Below are positions 44,887 through 53,972 of a DNA stretch of 64,000 nt, piece by piece (the first letter of the stretch is position 1; the number at the start of each line of letters is the position of its first letter). The stretch is from an uncultured Aeromonadales bacterium. GTDB lineage: Bacteria > Pseudomonadota > Gammaproteobacteria > Enterobacterales > Succinivibrionaceae. The translations under genes were made by a program, and so were the position numbers. Location of the stretch: positions 1 to 64,000 of the forward strand of contig CACZLZ010000002.1 of assembly GCA_902782145.1 (NCBI GenBank), written 5' to 3'. The notes below the pieces were generated by a model, which was not told the DNA's origin, did not search any database, and worked only from the letters and a program-made list of their open reading frames with translations.

Positions 44887-46134
44887 TCACATCTTAGAAA
44901 CGATGTTTGCGAAGTCAAGGTTTAGCATCGGAATGGATCCGTACTTTCCATCAATATAACCCTTCTCGAAGTTCTCTTCCTTCCTTACATTTCTAATTTC
45001 AGCTAGAGAATAAAGATCTGTGGATCTATCGTTATTTCTAAGTTCAGTAAACCAAATCTGGTCCCGTCTAAAAAGATCAAGGTTCAACAATCCAGTGTCA
45101 TGTGTAGAAAACAGCAATTGTGAAAATTTATCTGATTTCGTATCCATAAAGAGTTTCACCAGACCGTAAACAAGGGATTCATGTAAACTCGATTCTAGTT
45201 CATCACAAATCAGTACTTTTCCGTTCACCATAATATCCACAAGGGGACTTAGCATTGCAAATAATTTCTTTATTCCTGACGACTCCTCGTGAAACAGGTC
45301 TGTTTCAAAAGACTTATATTCCACCTTTGCGGTAACTGCATCAACATTCTTTTTAAGTAGTATCGCCTTAAACTCATCTGAAAGGAACGGCGGAAGTTCA
45401 GCAGATTCCAATTTTTTCTTATCAATTGAAACTTTAATATCCTTGATCCCAGTTCCAAGTCCATTGAGAAACGCAATTGCAGAAGCTTTTATTTTGGGAT
45501 TAAGATTCATCTGATAAAGAGAATATTTCATCCAATTATCCTGGATCCCTGGACCGTAGATGACAAGTTCATCACTGAAAAACCGAAACGCTTCAGCGAC
45601 CTCCTGAACAGAACTGAAATTTGCAGCACAGGAAAGTAATAACCTATTTGGCTTTAGCACATCTTTGCATGAGGAAAATTTTCCTCTAAACTTGCTACCT
45701 TGGCTAAAGGTCTCACCAGATCTCTCAAAAATTTTGGTTTGCCTGTTATTGGGGAAATAATATAAATACTCTGACGACACTAACATGTTTCTTAATGTTA
45801 GTCCGTAAGCATATCTGATCCCGCCTATGACAAACTGAATTTTATAAGCAGTCTCCTTATCAAATCCCTCGAGTTTGTGAGGAACCTGAAGAATACCCTG
45901 TCCCGGCTGATGATTGATGCTGTTAATCACCAGCTGTTTCACAAAGGACAGAGCATCGATAAAATTACTTTTACCCGATCCATTTGCTCCATAGATAACT
46001 GCCGCTTTCAGCACTCTTATGCCATCCGCTTCATAAATTCTGTCCTCAAGCGTGCTGTCTGGTCCTGCCAGAGTTGAAAACAAAACTTTCCCCCGAATGG
46101 ACTTGTGGTTCGAGCATATGAATTCAAGCAACAT
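44887..46134 (-). CDS. AAA family (OLD/RloA-like) ATPase, second copy
   Basis: 415 residues; ATG 46134 has GGGGGAG eight bases upstream. N-terminus MLLEFICSNHKSIRG, Walker A GANGSGKS (residues 49-56), signature-like ESSGIKKLFAMLSP, Walker B VLICDELESSLHESL and switch STHDTGLL. Same overall family as the ATPase at 23841-25178 but clearly divergent, so not a recent duplicate. Family members act in phage-defence or anti-plasmid loci, often with a nuclease partner; here only a 42-codon stub follows. AT-rich relative to the backbone. Confidence 0.85.
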   Translation of the reverse strand: MLLEFICSNHKSIRGKVLFSTLAGPDSTLEDRIYEADGIRVLKAAVIYGANGSGKSNFIDALSFVKQLVINSINHQPGQGILQVPHKLEGFDKETAYKIQFVIGGIRYAYGLTLRNMLVSSEYLYYFPNNRQTKIFERSGETFSQGSKFRGKFSSCKDVLKPNRLLLSCAANFSSVQEVAEAFRFFSDELVIYGPGIQDNWMKYSLYQMNLNPKIKASAIAFLNGLGTGIKDIKVSIDKKKLESAELPPFLSDEFKAILLKKNVDAVTAKVEYKSFETDLFHEESSGIKKLFAMLSPLVDIMVNGKVLICDELESSLHESLVYGLVKLFMDTKSDKFSQLLFSTHDTGLLNLDLFRRDQIWFTELRNNDRSTDLYSLAEIRNVRKEENFEKGYIDGKYGSIPMLNLDFANIVSKM

Positions 46135-46552
46135 CAGAACTTCTCCCCCAAAAAACTCCCGGACTAAACCTTAACACCCTCACACCATTTAACAAGCAAA
46201 TTTGCGTCTTTTCTGCAAATCTATCCGTTAAATGGTAATATGCTAAGGGATTCCAGCCATGAACCCAGGATCCGCACCGCTTCCGAGAAGGCGGGTGCAG
46301 ATCATGAGTTCCGTGGGTAAATGAAAAATGCGATGCCAGGGATGCGGAAAGGACAATTTGAAACTTATAATGGGATCGCAGTCCCAGCAGCCATTCCTGC
46401 CTTCTCACTGCTGGAAGTGAAAAAACCGACCGGATCTGACTGTAACACCTCCGGAAGGGGAAAACATGACCAGTGACGGCTCCACTGCCGCCCCTTTTAC
46501 CCAGACGCCACTTCACCGTAACACCAAAGACATATCACACCAGAGGATCATC
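46135..46552. other. Intergenic region, no gene seen
   Basis: Contains the upstream regions of the leftward ATPase and the rightward secreted-protein gene. No convincing promoter pair or gene. Confidence 0.4.
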
Positions 46553-47002
46553 ATGAACAGACTCCTGGCAAAAACCGCCCTCGGCGCACTTCTTGCAGCC
46601 GCCACCCTTTCCTCAGCCGCCGCCGGCAGCCTGCCCCGAGGCTTTTACGTGGCAAACCAGGAAAGGGGCTCCATAGAGTTCCACCGGCAGGAAAACGGCC
46701 GGGTTTATGTGCGCATGACCACCCACGATATGGGCAGGCAGAGTTTCGCAGACATCGTCAACACCATAGCCCACGCCAGCGGCTCTTCCTCATGCACCAA
46801 GATGAAGGACAGCACCCCCATCGGCGGACCCCGCTTCCACTGCCAGTACAACATGGACCGAACGCCCTACACCCTCCACCTGATCCCGTACTATCAGGAT
46901 CACTTTGTCCTCTCGGTGGTCATTTCAGGGGACAACTACCCGGGCTTCGGGATCAGCTACGATGATGTGCAGGACATGATCGACTACTGGTTCAGTTACT
47001 GA
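46553..47002 (+). CDS. Small exported protein, unknown function
   Basis: 149 residues from ATG 46553 (AGAGGATC upstream). Signal peptide at residues 1-24 (LLAKTALGALLAAATLSSAAAG). The mature protein is small and probably beta-rich, with two cysteines (SSSCTKMK, FHCQYNMD) that could form a disulfide. The middle motif FADIVNTIAHASG and the end DVQDMIDYWFSY look conserved in type, but I recognise no family. Probably periplasmic. GC-rich, so likely native. Confidence 0.7.
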   Translation: MNRLLAKTALGALLAAATLSSAAAGSLPRGFYVANQERGSIEFHRQENGRVYVRMTTHDMGRQSFADIVNTIAHASGSSSCTKMKDSTPIGGPRFHCQYNMDRTPYTLHLIPYYQDHFVLSVVISGDNYPGFGISYDDVQDMIDYWFSY

Positions 47003-47101
47003 GCTCAGGTGCAACCGGAGCGCAAGGCCGGATAAGTTCTCCCCAAAACCCCTGAAAAGTGTCCCTTCCATAGATCCTGGAGCGGCTCTACCCCAGACGA
47101 G

Positions 47102-47610
47102 TCAGAAGCCCAGGGACTTAAGCCATTTGGTCACCTGTTTCCGAGCCTCATCCCGGTCATTCTGAGCCGCGTGTCCGAAAATGGCAAAGCCCTCCAGCAT
47201 GATCCCCCCTCCAGCATGATCCCACGGGTGGCAGCCTTATCCGTCTTTCCGCTCTACCCAGACCGCTGCCCTCATGGGTGCAGAAAGGAGCCACTTTTCG
47301 GCCGGCAAAATCGTAACTCTCCAGGAAGGTATAAACCGGCATGGGCACATCACCCCACCAGTTGGGATATCAGAGAAAGATCGTGTCATAGCCGTCAAAG
47401 CCGTCCACCACGCCTGTAAGGGCAGGCCGGGCACTCTCCTTCTTCTCCTGCTGGGCAAACCTGGTCAGTTCTGTGGATCCAGAAGGATACTGATCCTCTG
47501 CCACCCGGATCTCAAACACATCGCCGCCGGTTATGCTGGCGCTCATTCCCGCAATCACAGCGGTGTTGCCCTCAGTTGGATGGGGCTCAATCGGCCTCCA
47601 TTTCCCCTGC
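47102..47610 (-). pseudogene. Flavodoxin-like pseudogene
   Basis: The minus strand encodes flavodoxin pieces in order: GNTAVIAGMSASITGGDVFEI, ALTGVVDGFDGYDTIFL, then TGA where GGA (Gly) is expected, then YPNWWGDVPMPVYTFLESYDF and VAPFCTHEGSGLG in the same frame, and after a frameshift GFAIFGHAAQND and a C-terminal VTKWLKSLGF ending at 47102. The N-terminal phosphate-loop strand is not recognisable. One nonsense change (47370-47372) and at least one frameshift make it non-functional. Confidence 0.8.
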
Positions 47611-47656
47611 GTTCCCCCGGCATGAGACCAGCCAAACCTGCTGCGCCCACAGCCTG

Positions 47657-47881
47657 TCACTTCATGATGGAAGTGACATGCCCGCAGGAGCGGCAGCGGA
47701 CAAACCAGGTGCCTGCCAGGGGACCACTGGGGATCAGCAGATCCTTAAGTTTCCGCAGCTGGCTTCCGATGAACCCCTCATTCTCCCCAGGCATGCTGGA
47801 TGTCACCTCCAGATCCCGGGATCCGCACTCCGGGCATACAGACGTCTTCCTGATAAGTTCTCTCTCTTCGCTCTTCATCAT
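47657..47881 (-). CDS. Small zinc-ribbon-like protein
   Basis: 74 residues starting MMKSEERELI (either of two adjacent ATGs; GGGAAG just upstream). Two CxxC pairs, CPECG near residue 16 and CRSCG near residue 64, would bind one zinc ion. No other domain. It lies directly upstream of the flavodoxin pseudogene on the same strand. Function unknown; such ribbons often serve nucleic-acid or protein contacts. Confidence 0.65.
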   Translation of the reverse strand: MMKSEERELIRKTSVCPECGSRDLEVTSSMPGENEGFIGSQLRKLKDLLIPSGPLAGTWFVRCRSCGHVTSIMK

Positions 47882-48447
47882 CTTCCCTGCTCCCCACCCT
47901 GGCGCCCAGACACCGGCACAGCAGAGTGTTCACGGACAATCAAATTCCACTTCCGCCCGGAGAACTCCGGATCCTCACGGCCTCTCCCTCTCCTGACAGC
48001 CATGACCACATTGTAAGCCCCGGGACACCCGCTCCGCCCCCTTCCGCCTCACGTTTTCCACAACCGGCAAACGGTGTCCTGTCCGCATCCTCTATCCGGG
48101 CAACAGGAGGTGGGTGTTTTGGTCTGGGGCACTGACAGCAGCACTTCCAGCCACAGATGGGCCCTGATCTTGCACTTCCCCCGGAATTGCTCCTACAATC
48201 AGCCAGCAGGGAGCCGGCAGATCCCAGATCCACCTTTCCCGGTAGCAGACCGATGTGGGTATGAGCCGCTGAGAGGGTCTCACAAGAGATCATCCCAGCG
48301 GGCCGGGCAGCACCCCGGACAGATCCGTCTTCACACAGATCAGCCCTTCACGATCAGCATTGCCGGGGGAAACCCGGTCAGCTCGGGCCGGATCCCGGAT
48401 CCGGCATCCCGGATCGTCAAAGCAAGCACAGCATAAAGGAGCAGAAC
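47882..48447. other. Intergenic region upstream of menB, no gene seen
   Basis: 566 GC-rich bases. Open frames on both strands lack ribosome-binding sites and known motifs. The menB promoter should lie here but no clear -35/-10 pair was found. Confidence 0.4.
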
Positions 48448-49305
48448 ATGATCAGCATTCCCGAGGAGGAACTGTACGCCCCGGTCACCTGGGAGGACTG
48501 CAGCGCAGGATACACCGACATTCTCTACCACAAGTCCCCGGACGGGATCGCCCGGATCACCATCAACCGGCCCCAGGTGCGCAATGCCTTCCGCCCCCTG
48601 ACGGTCCAGGAGATGATCCGGGCCCTGAACGACGCCCACTATGATGAGCACATCGGCGCCGTCATCCTCACCGGAGCCGGGGACAAGGCCTTCTGCTCCG
48701 GAGGTGATCAGAAGATCCGGGGGGACTACGGCGGCTACCGGGATGAGAACGGCACCCACCATCTGAATGTGCTGGAGCTGCAGCGGCTCATCCGCACCTG
48801 CCCCAAGCCCGTGGTGGCCATGGTTGCCGGCTACGCCGTGGGAGGCGGCCATGTGCTCCACCTCATGTGCGATCTGACCATTGCGGCGGACAACGCCATG
48901 TTCGGCCAGACCGGACCCCGGGTGGGCTCCTTTGACGGCGGCTACGGAGCCGCATACATGGCCCGGATCGTGGGTCAGAAGAAAGCCCGGGAGATCTGGT
49001 TCCTGTGCCGGATGTACTCCGCCCGGGAGGCCCTGGACATGGGGCTGGTGAACACTGTGGTGCCCCTGGCGGATCTGGAAAAGGAGACTGTGCGCTGGTG
49101 CCGGGAGATCCTTGCCAACAGTCCCATGGCCATCCGCTGCATGAAGGCCGCCCTGAATGCGGACTGCGACGGCCAGGCGGGTCTCCAGGAGCTGGCGGGC
49201 AATGCCACCATGCTGTTCTACATGACACCCGAGGGTCAGGAGGGCCGGAACGCCTTCAACGAGAAGCGCCGCCCGGACTTCACCCGTTTTCCCCGGAACC
49301 CCTGA
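48448..49305 (+). CDS. menB: 1,4-Dihydroxy-2-naphthoyl-CoA synthase
   Basis: Crotonase-fold enzyme that closes the second ring of the naphthoquinone from o-succinylbenzoyl-CoA. 285 residues, exactly E. coli-like; AAGGAG six bases before the ATG. Motifs: [36 protein letters not shown] (oxyanion hole) and [16 protein letters not shown], the glycine-bearing form associated with bicarbonate-dependent MenB. First gene of a menB-menC-menE set with 17-base and 4-base-overlap junctions. Confidence 0.96.
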   Translation: MISIPEEELYAPVTWEDCSAGYTDILYHKSPDGIARITINRPQVRNAFRPLTVQEMIRALNDAHYDEHIGAVILTGAGDKAFCSGGDQKIRGDYGGYRDENGTHHLNVLELQRLIRTCPKPVVAMVAGYAVGGGHVLHLMCDLTIAADNAMFGQTGPRVGSFDGGYGAAYMARIVGQKKAREIWFLCRMYSAREALDMGLVNTVVPLADLEKETVRWCREILANSPMAIRCMKAALNADCDGQAGLQELAGNATMLFYMTPEGQEGRNAFNEKRRPDFTRFPRNP

Positions 49306-49322
49306 TCTCCGGGGCAATCTCC

Positions 49323-50348
49323 ATGCTTGCGGTGCGCTACAGCCTGCCCCTGGCAGGCAGGATCTGCCTCGGACCCGGAAGCATCACCTGCCGGCAGGGG
49401 CTGTACCTTCTCCAGGACAGCCTGGCCGCCGAATGCGCCCCCCTGCCCTTTTTCTCCCGGGAAAGCCTTCCCCCGCCCGGGGATGACACCCTGGCCGGTG
49501 GGCAGCCCTCCGCCGCCTTCCCCCTGTCCCTGCTGCGGCTGGGGCTGACACCTGTGCCGCCCCGCTCCTCCTACCCCCTGGCCGCCACCTCCGGCGATCT
49601 GGAGCACCTCGTCTCAGATCTCCGCCAAGATGATCTCCGCCGCGATCCCCCGGAAGATGAAGACGTGGCAGCCCCGCGGAGCACCGAACAGCCCGGTCTT
49701 CCCGTGTGCACCCGGATCTGCAAGATCAAGACCGGACGCCTGGACAGTGCCTTTGAAGCCCGGGCCATCCGAAAATTTCTGGAGGCGATCCCGGATATCA
49801 GGATCATCCTGGATCCCAACATGCGCTGGAGCCGGCGGGAAGCAGAGGACTTCATCAAAAGCCTCCCCCGGGAGCGGATCCTGTATGTGGAGGATCTCCT
49901 GCCGGATCCCCGGGAGGCAGCAGCAGCAGCCCGGAACTGCGGCGTCCGTCTGGGGCTGGATCAGCTCCTGCGGCAGACCGATCCCGCCTCCTGGGATCCC
50001 GGGATCCTGGGAGCTCTGGTGATCAAGCCCATGCTCACCGGCTCAGCGGATCAGTGCCGCAAACTGGTGGATCTTGCCCTGGAGGCGGACATCATCCCGG
50101 TGATCTCCTCCTCCATGGAGTCCCCCTGGGGCCTGGGACTGCTCACTGCCTGGGCGGACAGCCTGCCGGAGCCGATCAAAAGGCGGCTCCTGCTGGGCAC
50201 TGACACCTTGTCCGCATTCCCGGAAAAGATCCGCAAAGCCTTCAGGGCAGCAGAGCCCCGGGATCTCCGAAGCCTGCTCCGGGCGCCCGCCCTTCAGGGC
50301 TGCTTTTCCCCGCCCTTTCAGCTGAACATCACAGGAGAAGTCCCATGA
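49323..50348 (+). CDS. menC: o-Succinylbenzoate synthase
   Basis: Enolase-superfamily dehydratase that makes o-succinylbenzoate from SHCHC. 341 residues from ATG 49323; the longer frame to 49005 is a shadow of menB. Catalytic lysines lie in RICKIKTGRL (KxK) and ALVIKPMLTGS; metal ligands are Asp in ILDPNMRW, Glu in LYVEDLLPD and Asp in GLDQLLRQ. ISSSMESPWGLGLL also fits. A proline/acidic linker (about residues 65-120) makes it somewhat longer than E. coli MenC (320). Its stop overlaps the menE start (ATGA). Confidence 0.92.
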   Translation: MLAVRYSLPLAGRICLGPGSITCRQGLYLLQDSLAAECAPLPFFSRESLPPPGDDTLAGGQPSAAFPLSLLRLGLTPVPPRSSYPLAATSGDLEHLVSDLRQDDLRRDPPEDEDVAAPRSTEQPGLPVCTRICKIKTGRLDSAFEARAIRKFLEAIPDIRIILDPNMRWSRREAEDFIKSLPRERILYVEDLLPDPREAAAAARNCGVRLGLDQLLRQTDPASWDPGILGALVIKPMLTGSADQCRKLVDLALEADIIPVISSSMESPWGLGLLTAWADSLPEPIKRRLLLGTDTLSAFPEKIRKAFRAAEPRDLRSLLRAPALQGCFSPPFQLNITGEVP

Positions 50349-52072
50349 CCGCCACGGAGGATCTGCCGGTTAGGCAGCCAGCCAAGGCTCTGTCCCCGAT
50401 CCAGACCAGGATCCTGTCTCCATCACCGTCAACGGCACCGGCAACAATGCTGCCCCAGCCGGCGATCCCTGTGCCATCCCCTGCCAGCGCCGGGACACCA
50501 CCGCCGCTCCGGCTCCCGGGACAGCGGTACTCGGCCTATGCCGCCCAGCACCTGCCTGGAGGGCTCCCGGAAAAAGAGGTGATCAGTCCGGTGAGCTTCT
50601 ATGCCGCATGCACCCCGGATGCCCCCGCCCTGATCACCGCCCAGGGCGCCCTCTCCTACTGGCAGCTGGATCATCTTATCCGCTGGGAGGCGCCAGGCCT
50701 CAGGGCACTGGCAGAGGCCCGCCAAACCCAGAAGCCGGGATCGCTTCTCCCGGTGATCCTGCTGTCCGCCGGGGTGGCGCCTGGGGTGCTGCTGCTGATC
50801 TGGCTCGCTTTCCATGCAGGGGTTGCCGTATGCCCGGTAAATCCCCGGCTGCCCCCGGCACGCCTGGAGGAGATTGTCAGCCGGATCCGGCCCGCCGCGG
50901 TCCTTATCCAGGACGGCGGTGACACAAAAGCAGATCAGGCAAGGCGCCGGATCTGCGCCGGTATGGCAGATCTGGCACCCCTGGCAGATCGCCTTAGGCA
51001 GGAAATCCTGACCCCGGAGACAGATGAAGCCCGGGATCCTGACGCTCCCGCTAGGGCTCCCCTGCTCCTGGAAACAAGTCGGACCGCCGATCTCATCCTA
51101 ACCTCCGGCAGCTCCGGCACTCCCAAGGCCGCAGCCCACAGCCTTTCCTGCCTCCTGGCGGCAGTTGCTGACGGAGACATGCCCGAGAGCTCCGACATCA
51201 GCCTCCAGTCCCTGCCCCTGTTCCACATCGGCGGACTCATGATCTCCCTCAGAGCCTTGGCCTCTGGGAGTGCCGTGCTAATGCCGCCCCCGGGCATGGC
51301 CGCCCAGGAGGCGATCCTGGCCTTCCGCCCCTCAGTGGTGTCCCTGGTGCCCACCCAGATCCGCTCCCTGCTGGACACGGGCGCCGATCTGGCCCAGGCC
51401 GGGATCCGGAAGTTGCTCATCGGCGGCGGCGCCGTGACCCGCACCCTGCTCCGAGAATGCCTCAGCCGGGGTCTTGCTCCCTGGATCAGCTACGGCATGA
51501 CCGAAAGCAGCGCCCAGATGTGCGCCCGGCAGATCACCTCCCCGGAAGATCTGGCTAGCCTCACGGCCTCCCCCCTCCCCGGACGGGAGATCCGGATCCG
51601 GGAGGGTGAGATCCAGTTCAGGGGACAGATAATGTTCCGGGGCTATCTCCAGCCTGACGGCAGGCTGGATCTGCCCTTAACCGCTGACGGCTGGTTTCCC
51701 ACCGGGGATCAGGGATCATATGAGGACGGACAGCTCCGGGTTCTGGGCAGGAAGGACAGCATGTTTGTGTCCGGAGGGGAAAACATCCACCCGGAGACGG
51801 TGGAAAGGGCCATCAGCGAGATCACCGGCAGTCCCCGGTGCGCCGTGGTGGGAGTGCCGGATCCCCGGTGGGGCACGGCAGGGGTGGCCGTGGTGGACGG
51901 TCCGGCAGACGGACTCAGGGAAAAACTGAAGGCCTGCCTGGCCCCCCATGAGGTTCCCCGGCACTTCCTGCCCTGGCCGGAAGGCGGAAGCAGCGGCGGT
52001 CTCAAGTTCAGCCGGAAGGAGCTGGCAGCCTACGCCGCCAAGATCCTTGGCAGCCAGCACCAGGATGACTAG
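50345..52072 (+). CDS. menE: o-Succinylbenzoate-CoA ligase
   Basis: Adenylate-forming enzyme that activates o-succinylbenzoate with ATP and CoA. The P-loop-like motif LILTSGSSGTPKAAAHS lies near residue 252, YGMTESSAQM follows, and WFPTGDQG plus LGRKDSMFVSGGENIHPE mark the hinge. The catalytic Lys is probably in GGLKFSRKEL near the end. 575 residues versus 451 in E. coli; a Pro/Ala/Ser-rich N-terminal extension of about 75 residues accounts for most of the difference. Coupled to menC by a 4-base overlap. Confidence 0.92.
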   Translation: MTATEDLPVRQPAKALSPIQTRILSPSPSTAPATMLPQPAIPVPSPASAGTPPPLRLPGQRYSAYAAQHLPGGLPEKEVISPVSFYAACTPDAPALITAQGALSYWQLDHLIRWEAPGLRALAEARQTQKPGSLLPVILLSAGVAPGVLLLIWLAFHAGVAVCPVNPRLPPARLEEIVSRIRPAAVLIQDGGDTKADQARRRICAGMADLAPLADRLRQEILTPETDEARDPDAPARAPLLLETSRTADLILTSGSSGTPKAAAHSLSCLLAAVADGDMPESSDISLQSLPLFHIGGLMISLRALASGSAVLMPPPGMAAQEAILAFRPSVVSLVPTQIRSLLDTGADLAQAGIRKLLIGGGAVTRTLLRECLSRGLAPWISYGMTESSAQMCARQITSPEDLASLTASPLPGREIRIREGEIQFRGQIMFRGYLQPDGRLDLPLTADGWFPTGDQGSYEDGQLRVLGRKDSMFVSGGENIHPETVERAISEITGSPRCAVVGVPDPRWGTAGVAVVDGPADGLREKLKACLAPHEVPRHFLPWPEGGSSGGLKFSRKELAAYAAKILGSQHQDD

Positions 52073-52441
52073 ATCCGTGTGGAGCTTGAACTGGTTAGTG
52101 CTCACAATCACAGCCCTGGAGATCCCCGTTCCGGCACCATCGTCCCGAGATCCTGATCTGCCGTGCTGCTCCGTGCAGTCCATCAGGATCCGGCGCACAT
52201 ACCCGGACCGCAATGTCTGAATGAGGATTTCCAGTGGCAGGCACAGCATTCCCCGCCGGATCTCTTGAAAAACCAGAACAGCACCCTGATCACGACAGTG
52301 AAGGCCATAATGCGCCTATGATCCATGCGGGCAGATGCGCCCTCAGCCCCCTGCCCCACAGTCTGCTGTCTGTGGAGTTTATCCGGTCCCTGAATGCACT
52401 TCATGTCCCGGATCATCCGGGGAAAATGGCACATCCCGTTG

Positions 52442-52447
52442 TATAAT
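52442..52447 (+). promoter_or_regulatory. Candidate -10 element for menF
   Basis: TATAAT, 41 bases upstream of the menF ATG, in the 415-base gap after menE (52073-52487), which contains no supported gene. The -35 position is poor. It suggests that menF-menD can be transcribed separately from menBCE. Confidence 0.45.
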
Positions 52448-52487
52448 CCCCGGAAAGCACCGCCGGGGCCCATATCCGGATCGGCTC

Positions 52488-53888
52488 ATGCGGGACCGGT
52501 TCTTCTCCGGCGGAAGACTGGCAGGCATTTTGACGGAGGCGGCAGTGACAGTTCCCGGACTTGACGCATTGGCAAAACGTGTTTTGGCAGAGTGGCAGCA
52601 TGGAACGCTGATCCTCCAAGATCCGGGGATTGATCCGCCGGCTTTCCTGGCCGGGGCCTCCCTTTACCCACGGATCCTGAGCCGCACCAGGGAGAACGGA
52701 GAGATCCTGTGTGCCCTGGGGCTGACACCCCTGCCCCGGGACCGTGATGCCAGAGCAGGAGTTCCGGGACCGGTGTTCCAGGGCTGGGCCTTCCCCGGAC
52801 AGGGGGAGCTTCGGGATGAATGGGCCGGCTTCCCGGAGCATTTTGCCGGCACACCCATGCTGTTGCTCCGCTGGGGCGGCGGTGAAAAGGATCACACCTG
52901 CATTCTGGAAGTCCGGGCATCAGGATCGGAAGACGCCAGAAGGATCGCAGCAGAGCTGGAGCATCTCGCAGTTCACGCTGATCCGCATGCATCTGCCTCT
53001 CCGACAGGATCCTGGGCGGCTCCGACAGCCTGCACCGTTCCCCGTGAAGATGCCGGTTCCTGCCCCCGCCAGGATCCGGACCGAGAGCTTTATAAGCAGG
53101 CCTTCCGGAAAATCAAGCAGTTCATCGGTCAGGATCCCCAGCGCAAGGCGGTTCTGGGCCGACGCACTACTTTCCGGATCTGTTGTTCCCTGGAGCAGAT
53201 GGTACGGCAGATGATGACGGCACCCCGGGACCACAGCCTCTACCTTTATGCCCCCGCGGAGCATGTGTGCTACTGCGGGATGACGCCGGAACGTCTGTTC
53301 CGCCGCCAGGGCAACCGCATATGGACCGAGGCCGTCGCCGGCACCGCCGATGTGTCTGATCCCGTGCTGGCCGGCAAACTTCTCCAGAGCACCAAGAACA
53401 ACCTGGAGAACCGGATCGTCAGAGACTGGATCACCGTGATCCTGGCCCGGCGCTGCCGGTCTGTCACAGCCTCCGGCCCGGAGAAGATCCGCTATGGAAG
53501 CCTGGTGCACATCTGCCGGAAAATCGAAGGCGTGCTGCAGGGCTGTCCGGACGACGGAGACCTGGTGGCAGCATTGCACCCCACCCCCGCCCTGGCCGGA
53601 GAGCCCCGGGAGGAGGCCCTGGCGGTGATCAGGGACGCAGAAAACTTCCACCGTGGCTGGTACGGAGGGATCTTCGGCTGCCAGGAGAAGGGGGTCTCTG
53701 AGTACTGCGTCATGATCCGGGGCATGCTGACCCGAGAGGACAAGGCTTACATCTACACCGGCGGGGGTATTGTCCGGGATTCGGATGCGGAAGAAGAGTG
53801 GCAGGAACTCAACAGCAAGCTAAAGTGCATCCAGGACTCCTTTGATCCTAAGGGGATCCTGTTCACCGGCCGGGAGAACCGATCCTAA
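52488..53888 (+). CDS. menF: Isochorismate synthase
   Basis: Converts chorismate to isochorismate, the first menaquinone-specific step. 466 residues from ATG 52488; the frame extends upstream without signals. The chorismate-binding domain occupies the C-terminal half: general-base Lys in QRKAVLGRRTTFRI, Glu in GMTPERLFRRQG, TEAVAGTA, LHPTPALAGEP and ENFHRGWYGGIFG. The N-terminal half is the usual divergent domain. PabB/TrpE/EntC relatives are alternatives, but the LHPTPALAGEP block and men neighbours favour MenF. Confidence 0.92.
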   Translation: MRDRFFSGGRLAGILTEAAVTVPGLDALAKRVLAEWQHGTLILQDPGIDPPAFLAGASLYPRILSRTRENGEILCALGLTPLPRDRDARAGVPGPVFQGWAFPGQGELRDEWAGFPEHFAGTPMLLLRWGGGEKDHTCILEVRASGSEDARRIAAELEHLAVHADPHASASPTGSWAAPTACTVPREDAGSCPRQDPDRELYKQAFRKIKQFIGQDPQRKAVLGRRTTFRICCSLEQMVRQMMTAPRDHSLYLYAPAEHVCYCGMTPERLFRRQGNRIWTEAVAGTADVSDPVLAGKLLQSTKNNLENRIVRDWITVILARRCRSVTASGPEKIRYGSLVHICRKIEGVLQGCPDDGDLVAALHPTPALAGEPREEALAVIRDAENFHRGWYGGIFGCQEKGVSEYCVMIRGMLTREDKAYIYTGGGIVRDSDAEEEWQELNSKLKCIQDSFDPKGILFTGRENRS

Positions 53889-53972
53889 AGCCCACCTGGA
53901 CACACCCCGGATCCTCATATCCGGAGATCCTGAGATCCTGATCTTCAGACCCAGCCATAAGAACATGAACCC

